Assembly (NCBI RefSeq): GCF_002775205.1
Contig: NC_036450.1
Coordinates: 21,788,288-21,852,287 of the forward strand
Direction of reading: 5' to 3'
DNA length: 64,000 nt
DNA from: Xiphophorus maculatus
Taxonomy: Eukaryota > Chordata > Actinopteri > Cyprinodontiformes > Poeciliidae
The translations under genes and the position numbers were made by a program. The notes under the pieces were generated by a model. It was not told the origin of the DNA and ran no database searches. It worked only from the letters and a program-made list of their open reading frames with translations. Below are positions 35,901 to 47,430 of the stretch, in pieces (within the stretch, counting starts at the first letter, position 1; the number at the start of each line of letters is the position of its first letter).

Positions 35901-38900
35901 GCAGATCTAGAAAGAAGCAACCTTTCAGCTTGCTTTGCACCCTCTAAAGAGTTACAAGTCAATCAGAAGGAGGATAAAGTGCCATCTGCTCAGCTGGTCA
36001 AAAGGAGTCGATCACAAAAGCCTAAACCAAATTTATCACAGACCTCAAGACCTGTAAGGTCCAAAGCTGATGACAAATCTGAAGTCCAACCCCAACTCGG
36101 TGTACAGCAGACAATCGCAAAAAAAGAGAAGTATTCTGAGTTCACAGATGCAAACCTGACAGCTCAAGGTGGACCAAGTGAGAGCATGAATGTTTCACAA
36201 ACAGTTAAATCAGCAATAACCAGCAATTCAAAGATTTTCAGTTCAGCCCGAGATCAGACGGAACCTTGTGCTGCATCCGCCAGTGATCAAACGGGTGACA
36301 AATCAAACACAGGAAACTCAACAACTACGCAGGCTGTAAGAAGACCTCAAAGCCCAGCCTCTGAGCAAAATAGAGAAACTGAGGAAAAAGTACTAACAAA
36401 TGTTGAAGTTTCAAGTTCAGCCATTACAGAAAAAACAACGCCTCAACGAAGGCAGCGCTTTTCCAAAGTCAAACCCAAACCCAATTTAGAAAAAACCTGT
36501 AGAGTTGCAGTCAGAAGTCTTCAGTCAGATGATCACAGTAGACCTCTTGAAGACCAGAGTAAAGGGATGTCGTCTGTTGCATTGGAGCAACCGCTGGAAT
36601 CAACTAAGGACAAAATGTCAGATAAAGACCCAGCAAACTCTGACTGTCTTCCATCTGGAGATTGCAACTTGGCTGTTAAACCGAAACCCAGCCTGCACTG
36701 CAGCGGACGTCTTCGGCAAACCCAGCCAGCTGAAAACACAAAACCAACGGAAACAGGTTTCACGGTTCTCCTGTTCTCTAAGCAATCCTGACTGGTTTGG
36801 CTTTCATAACTAATGGGATTTAAACCATTTTTCTTTTCTACAGACTCCGACAGTACTTCGCAAGCTTTTGGTGCCTCTAGGGAAATCAAGAAATCTGTAC
36901 GTGAACTTAAAGCGGATGATCCAGAAAAAGGAGTCATTGAGAAATCAAGTGAAAAAGACTCAAGTTCCATCGATTCTCGTTCTTCTCATAGTCGTGTTAA
37001 ACCACAATCTTCTTATGGGGTAAATATGCTTCTTTATTAACAAGATTCTTTCGCAACAATGTTTTTTTATTTCTTTTTTTTAAATAAAGCTAAATAACTA
37101 TATTACAGCAATTTCTTCTACTGGCAAATGTACCTTGCTTCTTGTAAGCTACAGTGAAAGGTGTGGTTTTTTTTGTCTTTTTAAACATTATTATTCAAAA
37201 CGTCTTGTGTACAATTGTGTTTCAATCCATTTACCTTGCCAACCCTTAATATAATAGAGTGCAACTAATTTGGCTTTTTGAAGTCCTCTAATTCAGTGGT
37301 CCCCAACCGTTTTAATGCCGCGGACCGGTCAAGACTTGGCAATTTTGCTGCGGCCCGATTTTCCCTTTACGACAATCTTACAACGTCCTGCAGTGTGTGG
37401 TGTGTTACGTAGTGGTGTGTTGAATATGCCCGATCTAAAATTGGGCATATTCAACATTGTCTTGGCCCAATTATCGCAGCCTGTGGGGTTTTTCCTGACT
37501 GGGAGCGAGATCGCAGCCTGTTGAATGTGACAGGTAGCCAATCAAAAAGCTTGGTGACGTAAGAACGGAGGGGAATCCTTAACAGTTGACATGGCAACTG
37601 AGAGTCCGGTGGACATTGGAGGTGATATGTGGAAATGTTTATTACAATATGTAAAGGCCATTTTTAGACATGTTTATTATATGTGGTTATGTTTATCCAG
37701 TTAAAAATGTTAACCACGAAAAAACATAACTCACCTCCAAATCATAGTGCAGCAAATAGAGCGGCTGCTGCCGCCATCTTTTATCAAACGCCTTTTCTTT
37801 TTTATTGCTTAAAATGAGCCACAAACTATCACTGCTGCTTCTACATCGTCATCCGTGTTTGATTATTCTAAATTCCCGTATGGCATGTTGGGGGTTTTTC
37901 TGGATTTTCTTCTGGAATCGGTTTGTGTGTGGTGTGTTGCTCCTGCCGTGTGGCTGGACTCACGAACCGATCAAACCTGTTGGACTTTTATCGGCTCTGT
38001 GGTCACAGAGGTTTGGAAAATCAGCCGACAATCCTTAAATCATGTGAACCAGACCTAAAACTCACAAGCTCCACTCCTCTCCTCTCATCTCGCCGCCCTA
38101 ACGCTCTGACTCTAGTCGCTATGGTAACATTTACATATCCCTTCAAAATAAGACACAGATGCGCCACAAAAACGAACATTTTACTTTTGTGAAAATTTTA
38201 AGTCACGATAAAGACTAATGGGAGCCCTGAGCTTGTTTCTCTGCAACGAGACGATCCCACCTGGGAGTGATGAGAGACAATGACACCTGAAGTGATGCAC
38301 AGGGTGTTCATGGTCTCTAAGTAGCAAAGCTGTTTGAAGCTTCATTCCCTCATTAATATCCGGTCACCATATCATGCAGAGCTTGGAATGTGGGAATCAC
38401 CTACCGGGATAAATCCATTCTCCTGTCTCTTCTCTGGGCCTTTTCCCTTCGTAAAGAAACTTTCCAAAGAATCTGATCTGTCTCATTCTGCTGCTTGTTG
38501 GCTCAATGTTGGCGCGCAAGACGTAACGGAGAGAATCCAGTTAAAGGATTTTCAAAATAAAAGATCCTCCAGGCTCAAATATTTCATAAAACAGAAATAT
38601 TTAATTATTTCTTGTGCGGCCCGGTACCAATTGGTCCACGGACCGGTACCGGCCCAGGGTTTGGGGACCACTGATCTAATTTGTAAGCGGGTAATTGATC
38701 CCAACATAATCCAGCGGTAAAAATAAAATTTTTGTAGATCAAGAAAAGAAAAAAAAATCGCTAATAAAATAAGTTTGAGTTTTTCTTTGTTCTACTTGAC
38801 AAACTCAAAATGTGGAAAGCACAAAGGGTGAGAAATATTTTCCCAAAGACTGTAGAACAACCTTTGACTAAATAAGTCTGAGAACTCGTGCTTTGTAGTG

Positions 38901-40032
38901 CTGAGTGTCGGCACTTTGATTGTACTACACAAAAAGACGCTGTTACTTTCCCCTCAATTTTTCTCCCTTTGATTCCTTTAATCCCAGCATGAAACATCAA
39001 GAGCCGAGGCGATTCAGAGAGATCCGCTCCTGTCTCAGAGTAAGTCGATCAGAGATTTTCTCCCACTCTTGTCATTTTGTTTGAGGTCTGCTTTCTCTTT
39101 CCTGTTTTTTGTTTTGTTTTGTGGTTTTTTGTTTTTTTTTGACTGAATTATGCCTCGCTCCCTCTCAGTACTGCCAGAGCAAGTGCCTTCAGATCCAGAT
39201 GAGCCCTTTTTCATCCTCTCCCTGACGGAGATCCCGGTCCCCTCAGCAGGGGAAGTGGGAGCGAGTGGAGCCCAGAACCTCTCTTATCGTCCCGCAGCAG
39301 GTGCATCGGGACAGCAGCCGAGGTTCGTACCGGCTCTCCATCCAGGGAAGTTTGGGATGTTTAGTTTCATTTCTGATCCCCACACACACACACACATTTC
39401 TTGTCCCTTTGCAGTGTTTCTGAGGTGAGTTTGAAAGCAGAAGAAAACCATCCAGAAGTTTCTCTTGAACCTAAAGTCTTCAAGAACTCCATCGCTGGGC
39501 CGAATGAAAAAGCCGGTGATGATTCAGGCGACAAGGAAACTCTTCTCAGCAGGTGAGGAAGAAAATCGGGAGTAATTCTCCAGATTGTCAAGGTAGACAC
39601 TTTTAGTTTAACTTTATTTTTTATATGTCACAGGAAAGCCAAAGTTTCCGAGGCGAGCGTTGCTGAAACGAGGAGTTCCGAGTGTAGGAAGGCAGCAAGT
39701 AAGAGAAATCAGACGAAAACTCCAACCAAAGCAGAACAGACATCTTCAAAACCTACAGCCTCCGCATCAAATTCTAATATTCCCAGTCAAACAGCAGCAG
39801 CAGCAGCAGCAGATTGTGCGCATATTGGCCTGAGGTCTACGGTAAGGAGGATACAGATTTGTGTTTGCTCATTTTTGATCTCCAACGTGAGCTTTAATAA
39901 AGCCTAAACGTTTGCTCTCTGTCGCAGGCTTTAACTTCCCCGGAAAGGGAGAGCGGCTTTGTTGACAACGAGCCTACGAGCGTGTCGCAGTACTTCCTAA
40001 GCGACATCTTCACAGAAGTTGATGAGGGATAA
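26987..40032 (+). CDS. bdp1: Transcription factor TFIIIB subunit B-double-prime (BDP1), 24 coding exons
   Basis: BDP1 joins BRF1 or BRF2 and TBP to form TFIIIB, which positions RNA polymerase III on tRNA, 5S and U6 genes in the nucleus. In-phase exons: 26987-27180, 27273-27924, 28048-28151, 28254-28319, 29197-29376, 29484-29617, 29717-29811, 29908-29962, 30034-30168, 30246-30461, 30756-30813, 30896-31064, 31146-31255, 31366-31681, 31851-31985, 33523-33559, 33664-33777, 33868-36756, 36844-37019, 38988-39039, 39169-39322, 39415-39552, 39634-39841, 39928-40032. They sum to about 2163 aa, against about 2624 in human. The N-terminus MFRRSRFSVRPNVG matches human MFRRARLSVKPNV. The SANT/Myb domain is near residues 437-490. 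The C-terminus VSQYFLSDIFTEVDEG matches human VSEYFFNDIFIEVDE. The middle carries repeated KPKPN motifs. Confidence 0.97.
29484..30168 (+). CDS. bdp1: bdp1 SANT/Myb-domain exons
   Basis: Exons 29484-29617, 29717-29811, 29908-29962 and 30034-30168 encode the essential core. FERGSTTTYASFRKSNYSKP precedes the SANT domain. ETDMFYLAVSMVGTDFSMIC, QLFPHRTRSEIKNKFKKEE and WRIDKAFRERRK follow. Human BDP1 is almost identical here. This is the part of TFIIIB that contacts TBP, BRF and DNA. The domain is interrupted by introns at the same protein positions as the exon ends imply: after the tryptophan segment and after EIK. Confidence 0.96.
32915..33172. mobile_element. hAT-type MITE relic in bdp1 intron
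   Basis: It begins CAGGGTTGCCCGATGTATCGG and ends near AAGTGCATTCC, a layout like the CAGGGTTGCCCGATATATCGG repeat of fish genomes that I recall. Internal segments include TATCGTATTG and CGATATTC. It lies in the intron 31986-33522 and has no coding capacity. Confidence 0.5.
33868..36756 (+). CDS. bdp1: bdp1 giant exon with KPKPN repeats
   Basis: A single 2,889-nt exon, open throughout in phase, encodes about 963 residues of low-complexity Ser/Glu/Lys-rich sequence. It carries six copies of a basic motif of the form RRxRxxKxKPKPNxxxxSR at roughly 34.13, 34.65, 35.03, 35.55, 36.02 and 36.47 kb, for example RFSKVKPKPNLGRSSR and HLQKVKPKPNLTQTSR. Human BDP1 also has KPKPN-type repeats (RFQKPKPNLSRA). 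The linkers of 120-170 residues vary, so this is an array of short conserved motifs in disordered sequence. The motif's binding partner is not known to me. Confidence 0.95.
37294..38673. mobile_element. hAT-type non-autonomous DNA transposon
   Basis: The left end is CAGTGGTCCCCAACC and the right end in reverse complement is CAGTGGTCCCCAAACCC, so the inverted termini match for about 15 bp. The flanking 8 bp are CTCTAATT (37286-37293) and ATCTAATT (38674-38681), a target duplication with one mismatch, as expected for hAT. The 1,380-bp body has no transposase. Its middle contains another repeat shared with 22.88-23.04 kb, including TGTTGAATGTGACAGGTAGC. A 12-bp hairpin lies at 37420-37454. It sits in the bdp1 intron 37020-38987. 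Confidence 0.85.
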
Positions 40033-40935
40033 AAGCTGCAAAGCACTTATAGTTCCACTTTTTTTTTTTGTTTTGACGCTCTTCTATCATTTCTACAGTG
40101 GTTTATTTAAAGTTGTATTTTATTTTTACCTTTTTTTTTTTTCTCAGTTCTTTTACCAGACGTATTTCACGAACTTTAACCAGCACTTTGAATGTGTACA
40201 GATGTACCGAAATGCGATTTTTAACATTCTGTTAAATACAAATGTGAAACGGTGTAAATATGGCCGACAAAATGCTGTAGACTGAACACGTGGCAGCTGA
40301 CTGACGCATCGCTATCAGATTTCATCAACCAGCTGTGAAAATGTAAATATTGTACAGTAGAAGGGATTTTTCCTCTTTTCTCCATGTTCTTACTTTTTCA
40401 GACTTTAGGCAACGTCATTGATTTTGAATAGAAACTTAACTGCATAAGAAGAAGCCGTGTCTGCATATATGCTCATACATATAGTTGATGTTTTTATTTT
40501 CTGTTCGTCGGAACTTCAAAAGATGTCATTCTGTAAAATAGGCCGGATCCAGTGTTTTCCATATGCAGCTGTGTGTGTCCTGACCTTGTACAGATGAGAA
40601 GCCGTCAAAATATTATATTTGATACCTTGAACTACTTATGTTTGCAACTTGAACATCCAGTGTGTAATATTTGTTTTTTAGGCGTGCAGATGATTGCACA
40701 ATGCAACAAATTTAGAACAACCAGAAGTCAGTTGCCACAAAATATTAATTGACTGCTTTAGATTTATTAGATTTAGTGACTTATCTAAGTGCTTTATGAT
40801 TTAGTATAAGCAACAAATATTTAATGGAATTAATTAATAGAAATATGCTTTTCAGTTGTAGTTGCTCTCTGCTGTCAAACTCCCTCTAATGTCGCTGAAA
40901 TACTAAATATTTCTCTGTCTTAAATAAAACTATCA
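40033..40935 (+). terminator. bdp1: bdp1 3' UTR with poly(A) signal
   Basis: No splice or coding signal follows the TAA at 40030-40032. The first strong AATAAA is at 40923-40928, giving a 3' UTR of about 0.9 kb. The AT-rich, T-tract-rich composition fits a UTR. Confidence 0.6.
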
Positions 40936-42480
40936 GCCTCTTCACTGTCAGATTTATTTATGTTATTGTCAGCCAAGGGTAATTTACATGGCAAATCTGG
41001 CTGAAATCTATAAGTTTTCTACTTCAACACTGTAATATGTTTTTCTAATCATTTTTATGCTCTTACCTTGATGTCATGTAGCTACAGGGTCCCTTAAAAA
41101 TCTGGAATTTCCTGGAGTTATTTGTAAAAGTGTGAGGAGAAAACGTCAGCTTAGCCTAGTTGCCAGATTCTATTTAAATCTCTTGGAAGAAATTTAAAGT
41201 TGCAGAAATCTAACTCCAATTTACATCCACAATCCGTATGTCGCCACATCTCCACTTCAGCATTTATTGAACTTACTGATACTTTTGGTTTCCCCAGCAT
41301 TTTGTTTGGTTTTGTGTTTTTTTTTCTATGCTTTTGAAAAATGTTTGCATTCAAATGGTTGGGAAATGTTTTAAATTTGCATCTAGAGAAGCATTACATT
41401 GGAAGAAACCCTGTTCATAATTCTCTATGACTTAATGAAATTAACGCTTACTACATATTTAATAAAGTTTTTCTTTTTCTAGAAGATAGTTAAACCCGCG
41501 TTCCCTCCAAGGTTTTAACTACTCCTTAAACACCTGTACAGTGTGGCGGGAGGGGGCAATATATAAAATTATATCCAACCAGCATTTTCTCTGCTTTTAT
41601 TGATAAAGTATTTCTAAGTTGCTCAAAAGTACAATTTATTAAGTTGTAGAATTAAACCCTTTAATGGCCAGAAACACTTAAGAAAATTCAACACACTATT
41701 AGATCCCTTTCATGGCAGTCTGAGCTTGTTTTTGTATGTTTTTTTTAACACTGATATGTTTTAGTTTATCTTCATGTCCCACCTGCTGCTCTGAACAGTC
41801 ATTTCTACACACAATTAATTTCCCTTCAAGGGATTTTTTTTTAAAACATTCTGCAAAAAGCAATTTATCAACTCCAAACACAAACATGCTTGTCATTTGT
41901 ATCATCTTCTGCGGTGCAAGTGAAGACAGCAGCTGTCAGTGGAGGCCTAATGCTCTTAACTGTCCCGTCAGTTCTGCCATTTCCTTTTTTTCTTTTGTGA
42001 CGAACCTTGCTGTCAGTGTTTTGAGACAAATGTCTCGGCCTTTTGTTCAGAGACTAGTTCAGAATAATGACTGCAGGCGGCTCAGGAGTTCAGCTCGTCT
42101 GTGTTTGTTTAAAAGTGAATCGAAGCTGAGCTCTGCAACGCAACACTTGCTTCCTCTGGTATTCTGACGGTTCATATTTGATGGATGAGGGATGAGCTTC
42201 AGGTGTGGAAGTCGGAAAGGCCTAACCAGGTTCAAATCAGGACTCTCCGCTCCACACAGCACTCAGATCGGGGAAAGCACATGCTGGTTAGATGAAAATA
42301 TCGCTTTAAATCCAAATCTGTTGGCGTTCTGCATCATTTTGAACTTGGCTGCAATGAAGGCAGGTCTGATAAATCCTAACATCTGAATATCTTCTTTTTC
42401 TTCTCCCAGCAGCTTACAAACATTACCGGCGTCAACTGGACTCCACAAATTTTATTTACTCGTCTGAATACTTACGTTCA
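40936..42480. other. Intergenic stretch after bdp1
   Basis: AT-rich. I see no gene in it. Open frames on either strand lack conserved motifs or splice-site support. Confidence 0.5.
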
Positions 42481-42499
42481 CTAAAGATGTGTAGATGTG

Positions 42500-43085
42500 G
42501 CATTTGAAAATGCGTCTTCTTCTCAGGATCTTGTGCGAGTCGGAGTCTCTCCTGATTGGCTGCAGCAGAGCCACACACCTGCAGCTCATTGGATCATCAG
42601 CCCGGGGAGGATTTAAGGAGCTGCAAGGCCTCCACTCTCTGCTGGATGATTACGCAAACATGTTGGCCTCTGGTCTGTGTATGACTCTTCTGAGAAATGC
42701 TAGGATTTATGTGACTCACCTGTGTTTGTTTTTTTTTTTTTTTAGCTCCACCGTCTCTATTTGGTTCACTCTTCTCTCTCTGATTCTCAGCGGTCCTCTT
42801 GTGTTTTCGAGCCCTAACCAGGACTGTGTGCTCACCTGCAGCCGGTTCCTATACTCCCTTTCTCCCTCTGAGAAGCCTGCAAGGTACTATAAGCCCATTT
42901 AACTTGCAACATCAGATTTTTTTTTTTTCCGTTAATCTGCCTCTCCTCCTGCAGATGAACCTCAGACCTGAACCGAGGAGAACTTCTGCAATGTTCTTAC
43001 CTTTTTGTACATATTTAAAATAAATGCTTAAACTCGCCTCTGTTTCCGTGTGTGATTCTGCATGTGGGTCAGACTTCCTCCCAAC
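42500..43085 (+). mobile_element. Possible solo LTR (Gypsy-like)
   Basis: It has promoter-like GGATTTAAGGAGCTG (about 42609-42623) and a poly(A)-like AAAATAAATGCTT (about 43017-43029). A tail TTCTGCATGTGGGTCAGAC before TCCCAACA resembles the 3' ends of fish Gypsy LTRs as I remember them. No internal retrovirus-like coding region flanks it. The left boundary is uncertain. Confidence 0.4.
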
Positions 43086-43436
43086 ATGGTGCTTGTTCTT
43101 TAGGCCCTTCCCTCACAGGTCCCACCTTATGGTTACTGGATGGCAGTCGGCATTAGTGAGGGCCTTAATTTGAGTCCAGGCTCTGCTTGTGTTTTCACGG
43201 ACAACATGCGAGATCCTCCGACTAGACGCAGGTGACATTTTGTTTGACTCTAACTTCACCAATGTAGGTGAAATTTTCCAGCATTTACAACAGTGGCACG
43301 GTGCATATTATGACTTAAAAGAAATTTAACACATAAAGCTTTGAACTTGGGCCGTTGTCTCTTAAAGAAATTCCTTTCTGAAACTCTACCTTCAGGAAGT
43401 TATGTCACTCTAATGTTTTTTTTATTTATTTTTTTT

Positions 43437-43700
43437 TTCCCAGTGTTCCACTGAGAAGTGGCTTATATGAGCTCAGCAGCTCCACTAGGTGTTTGCTAAT
43501 TGCTGTTGGCTAGTCTGAAGGAGTTTTGGGGGGAGGGCAACTGCAACTCCAAGGAGGAACTTTGTTCTCTAAGGTGGCGCTAGCTCCACCCAGGTGTTTT
43601 GCACAGCTGCATGGTTGCCATGGAAGATCAAATGATTTCTTAAACACGCATGAAGGAATCAAGGCAACAGTCCAGCTATGTTTTTGAAGAGAATACCAGG
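43437..43700. repeat. Dispersed fish repeat, unclassified
   Basis: Text such as GGCTTATATGAGCTCAGCAG, GGTGTTTGCTAATTGCTG and GATCAAATGATTTCTTAAAC matches a dispersed fish repeat that I recall without its class. Termini are not defined. Confidence 0.35.
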
Positions 43701-44263
43701 ATGTAAAGCTGTAATTTCAACCTTTTTTTTTTTTCCTGGTTTCAACTTGGTTAAGAACCGTCTGCATGAAAAAAACAAACATTAATAATTTGTTTCCTGA
43801 CTTGAGATTCTGATGAATCTCCATTTTTGAATCTCTCTTACAGGGACAATTTTTGGAAAGTGACCAGGCAGTAAGGAAATACTCCTGCTGACTTTGCCAG
43901 TTATGCAAGGCACCATTGATCCTCTCTCGGTAATTGCTGGATACCCTGCAAATGAATCACGCAATACTTCAACTCTATTGTAAATTCACAAATGAACTGG
44001 TTGTGTTCATCTAACTCCCATTCCCCACACGGAAATCCACAGTAAGTTTTTCATATGAAGACTGTGACAAGACTGTCTTCCATATTTATTTTATTTTTTA
44101 CATTCATTCATTCATAATGATTTATACAGCTAGTACTCTATACATGGGCCTGAATTATTCCCGCTATAGAGCTGCTTGAACGAGCGAGTGTAATGTTTGA
44201 GACTCTAATCCTTCGTGCGCCAGCCTCTTGTATGGAGGCTTAAGATGGTTTTGATCTCTGTTC

Positions 44264-44392
44264 AGTGGCTGACTGCTCCGTCTGCAGATCCAGCCCGAAC
44301 GGCGGTCCAGTCAGCTGCAGGATCCTCCCGCTCCCAGAGAGCGAACATCCCGAACAGAACGGAGGCTCAGCTGAGTGGAGCCAGGTAAGCAA
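44264..44392 (+). other. Exon-like segment of unknown identity
   Basis: A relatively GC-rich 129-nt block between a TTCAG-type acceptor and an excellent AG|GTAAGC donor. One frame stays open through it, giving a peptide including SSPNGGPVSCRILPLPESEH. I do not recognise it. It could be an upstream exon of the rhotekin-like locus or a non-coding exon. Confidence 0.3.
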
Positions 44393-45799
44393 ACGGAGGA
44401 GAAAAGGTTCCTGTGCTGAAAACCAGAGTTCTGTTGCGCAGATCAACGATTATTTCCTCTAAAAAGTAATCGATGAGAAAAAGAAAACCTTCATATGGTT
44501 TCCAAAACAAAACATTTGTCATCAGGTTTTTTAATATTAAAGGAAGAGCACTCTTTAATATTAAAAGAGTTTATATATAACTTATTGAGTGAGGTACATG
44601 TACTATTCATTATCCATCGAGATTGAATCCAGACCAGCACGGCTGAATTATGAAACATGGTTCTGATCCCCTCCCAAAGCTCAAACGCATGACTTGTTAA
44701 TGAAGCGAGTCTGTTGTGAATCCACTACGTTTTATAACAATTCTGAGATTCAAAGTTATGCCGGCAATAGTTTTGTTAACAGATGGACGTTTCATCCGAG
44801 GCTCGATCAACAGGAAAATGCAAACTTCAGGCAGAATAAAGGCATCCCACTCATTTTAAATGCTGTCGATTGTTTTGGGTTGGCCGTAAATAACCCAGTG
44901 GTGGAGTCCTTCAGTGTGGAAGGCCAAAAGCTGCATTAAACACTGCAGACCACAATACGGACATGATCAATGCATTGCAACCATGAATAAAACAGCAACT
45001 GCAGCTGCATTCTTGTACGTTTGGTTAAAAAAGGAAGAAAAAAAGTTTAAGCATTTGGGAATTCTTACTACGTGGATTTCTTCCTCTGCAGTTTTCAGTG
45101 TTTGGAAAGAGGGCAAAAAATAATTACGGACACAAAGGACGCTGTGTTTTGTGCCACAAAACGTAGCATTGGTTTGTTGTTCGACAACTTCTTCCTGGAT
45201 TGCAGACGTACCGTGTTCTGCCCCTGACTCCTGAGAGCTTATGCAACCTGTCTGGAGGTTCAAAGCCTCCTTTGTCTGCCGGGCGTTTCAGTCGAGGTTA
45301 CTAACGGTCATGGTTCTCATTTTCACGTGTACAGTCAACATCAGAATTAATGGTATCGCACAAAACCCTTACACTCGCTTGTAAGAGGGGGGGAAAAAAT
45401 CTCCACGAAGTTTGACCACCGTATTTTATCGACAAGCTGAATTGTGACAAGAAAACTGAAAAATGACGAGGCCGAAATGATCCCACGTTTTGTTGACTTC
45501 CAAAACAAATTAATTAGCACAACGCACTTTTCACACCGCTTCCGAGTAACCAATCAACACTGAAACCTGCGTAAGGAACTTTGGTTATCAGGGTCACTGA
45601 CACTTGGACACTTGGATTACTCCAACACTTTTGGTAAGAAGCAAATTCGTACAGTACAGCCGATGAAAGAGAAAGGAGTCTGAATCTCAGAGGACAGTAG
45701 ATGCTCATTGTGAGGTTGGAGGCTACGCTGACTATTCCAAACATTTCAGTGTTCAGTACCATTGCATGATTAACTGTACAGGGCCTTGTATTAATTTAC

Positions 45800-46230
45800 C
45801 TTAAACTTTTTCACATTTTGCCACATTAATGTTACAAATATTTGTGTATTTCACTGGGTTCCCTTTTTATAAAAGTTCAACTCAAAATGGTGCATATTTG
45901 TGATGTGTGTGTGTTTAGGGGGGTGACGGGGAAGAAACGCTCCATGATTTGGATCTAATCTACCTGAATCAGTTCTTTCTACAACTGCATCTTTTCTCTG
46001 CGGTTACAGCTGCATGTTGTTTTGGGTGCTGCAGACCGATGATTTGCCCATTCTTTACAAAACGGCTCCAGCTCAGTCAGACCAGACGAGGCCTGGTCTG
46101 ACTGGGCGGAGCGTCGTTTTCCTGCTGGAAGATGAGCCTTTCTGCCCCGGTAAGTCTAACGCAGGTTCCAACAGGTTCCCATCTATCTTGTCATCAACTC
46201 CTCTGAACAAGGAGTCGACGAAGGGATGGG
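45800..46230 (-). mobile_element. Tc1-like element relic
   Basis: The segments GATTTGCCCATTCTTTAC, GCTCCAGCTCAGTCAGACCA, GTTTTCCTGCTGGAAGATGA and AACAGGTTCCCATCTATCTT follow the order of the same fish Tc1-like repeat seen at 25.8-26.5 kb. The open plus-strand frame at 46014-46274 with a GTAAGT is therefore antisense transposon DNA rather than a host exon. Confidence 0.7.
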
Positions 46231-46954
46231 TTACGTTTCTGTTTATGATCAAACACAACTACAAGAGCAGTTAGTAGGAAGAGACTGTAAAATACCATGC
46301 AGAAGAGGTTCTTTCAGCTAATCGTCATTTTGTGGTCGGGCTTCAAATTGGTGGAATACGCTACCATTGGAGCTAAAATGTTACATCATTTGGGAAATGA
46401 CTTATTCAGTGGTTACGTCATCAAAACTGTACTCGTGTTTTGAATAATTTTTCAATGAACCAATGTTTACATAAGGATGTGACTTTTAATTTTTATTGAT
46501 GTCTTCTGTAAATGATGCTACTTTTTGCAATCCATTGGAATCTCTCAAGAATCACAGGTCATGTATGTTTTTATGCATGTCCATTGTATTTTTATTTTGT
46601 TTTTAAAAAAAATCCCTTCCATCAACCTGACACTACAGATGAAAATTTGGATAAATCAAGCATACTTGCGTGATGCATCCATGTTTAGCATGCATTGTTC
46701 CCTTTATGAAATAAATAAAGTCCAAAACTCAAATTCAAAGGATTCTCCATGTGCATGGTTATGTGCAGCGTCGTATTTAACACACAGCTTTTGTCATTTT
46801 GGTCTCAGCTCAGCGCCCCCTTGTGGCAAACTTGGCACAGTTCTTGTTGTTCGCTCAAAAAGGTCAGACATGTGGAGAGCGGGTCAACAGTCCCACCTGA
46901 GCTGTGGACTTCTGCAGCTCCTCCAGCATCGCCATGGGAGTCTTATCTGCGGAC

Positions 46955-47430
46955 ATTTAGTTTTGTGCTTTCCAAATCTGGAACAAGCTTAGAAAACACT
47001 ATTGACTAAGCAACCCAGAACAACTGGAGCCAACATTTAGTTTTATACCTAGTTAATCCAGAACAAACTTAAGATCCAGAGATCGTAGTTTCATAGTTCA
47101 TAGACTATGAAGTGCTTATTCTTATTAAACACGTGGGACCAATATTCAGCTTTATTCCTACTAAGCAGCGACCCAGAACAAGAATCAAACATGGAGACAC
47201 AGAAACTCCTACGAGTTTATAAATTGTGGAGCACTTGTTCTTCACCTTACTAATCGAGAACAAACTTTAGATCTAGGTAATGCCCCATGAGTTTAAATTG
47301 TGTAGTGCTTTTGTCTTTTTTTTGTTTTGTTTTTCTAGTACCTCCTTCTAATTCATGTAAAGCACTTTGAACTGCCTTATTGCTGAAAATGTCCTATATA
47401 ATTAAGATTCCCTTGCCTCGCCTTTCTAAT
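46955..47430. repeat. Degenerate tandem repeat plus LINE-type 3' tail
   Basis: Three diverged units of roughly 110-120 bp share blocks like CCAGAACAAACTTA, then GAGTTTATAAATTGT and AGTGCTT. They occur near 47054, 47173 and 47250. The stretch 47355-47425 resembles the TGTAAAGCACTTTGAACTGC tail seen at the ends of many fish non-LTR elements, followed by TATATAATTAAGATT. Confidence 0.45.

Noticed and set aside
42495-42902. 135-codon open frame
   Set aside because: Low-complexity F-rich middle with LTR-like surroundings; no family recognised.
46014-46274. Exon-like open frame with good acceptor and GTAAGT donor
   Set aside because: Its text follows the order of a fish Tc1-like repeat (TTGCCCATTCTTTAC, TCCTGCTGGAAGATG, AACAGGTTCC), so it is antisense transposon DNA rather than a host exon.
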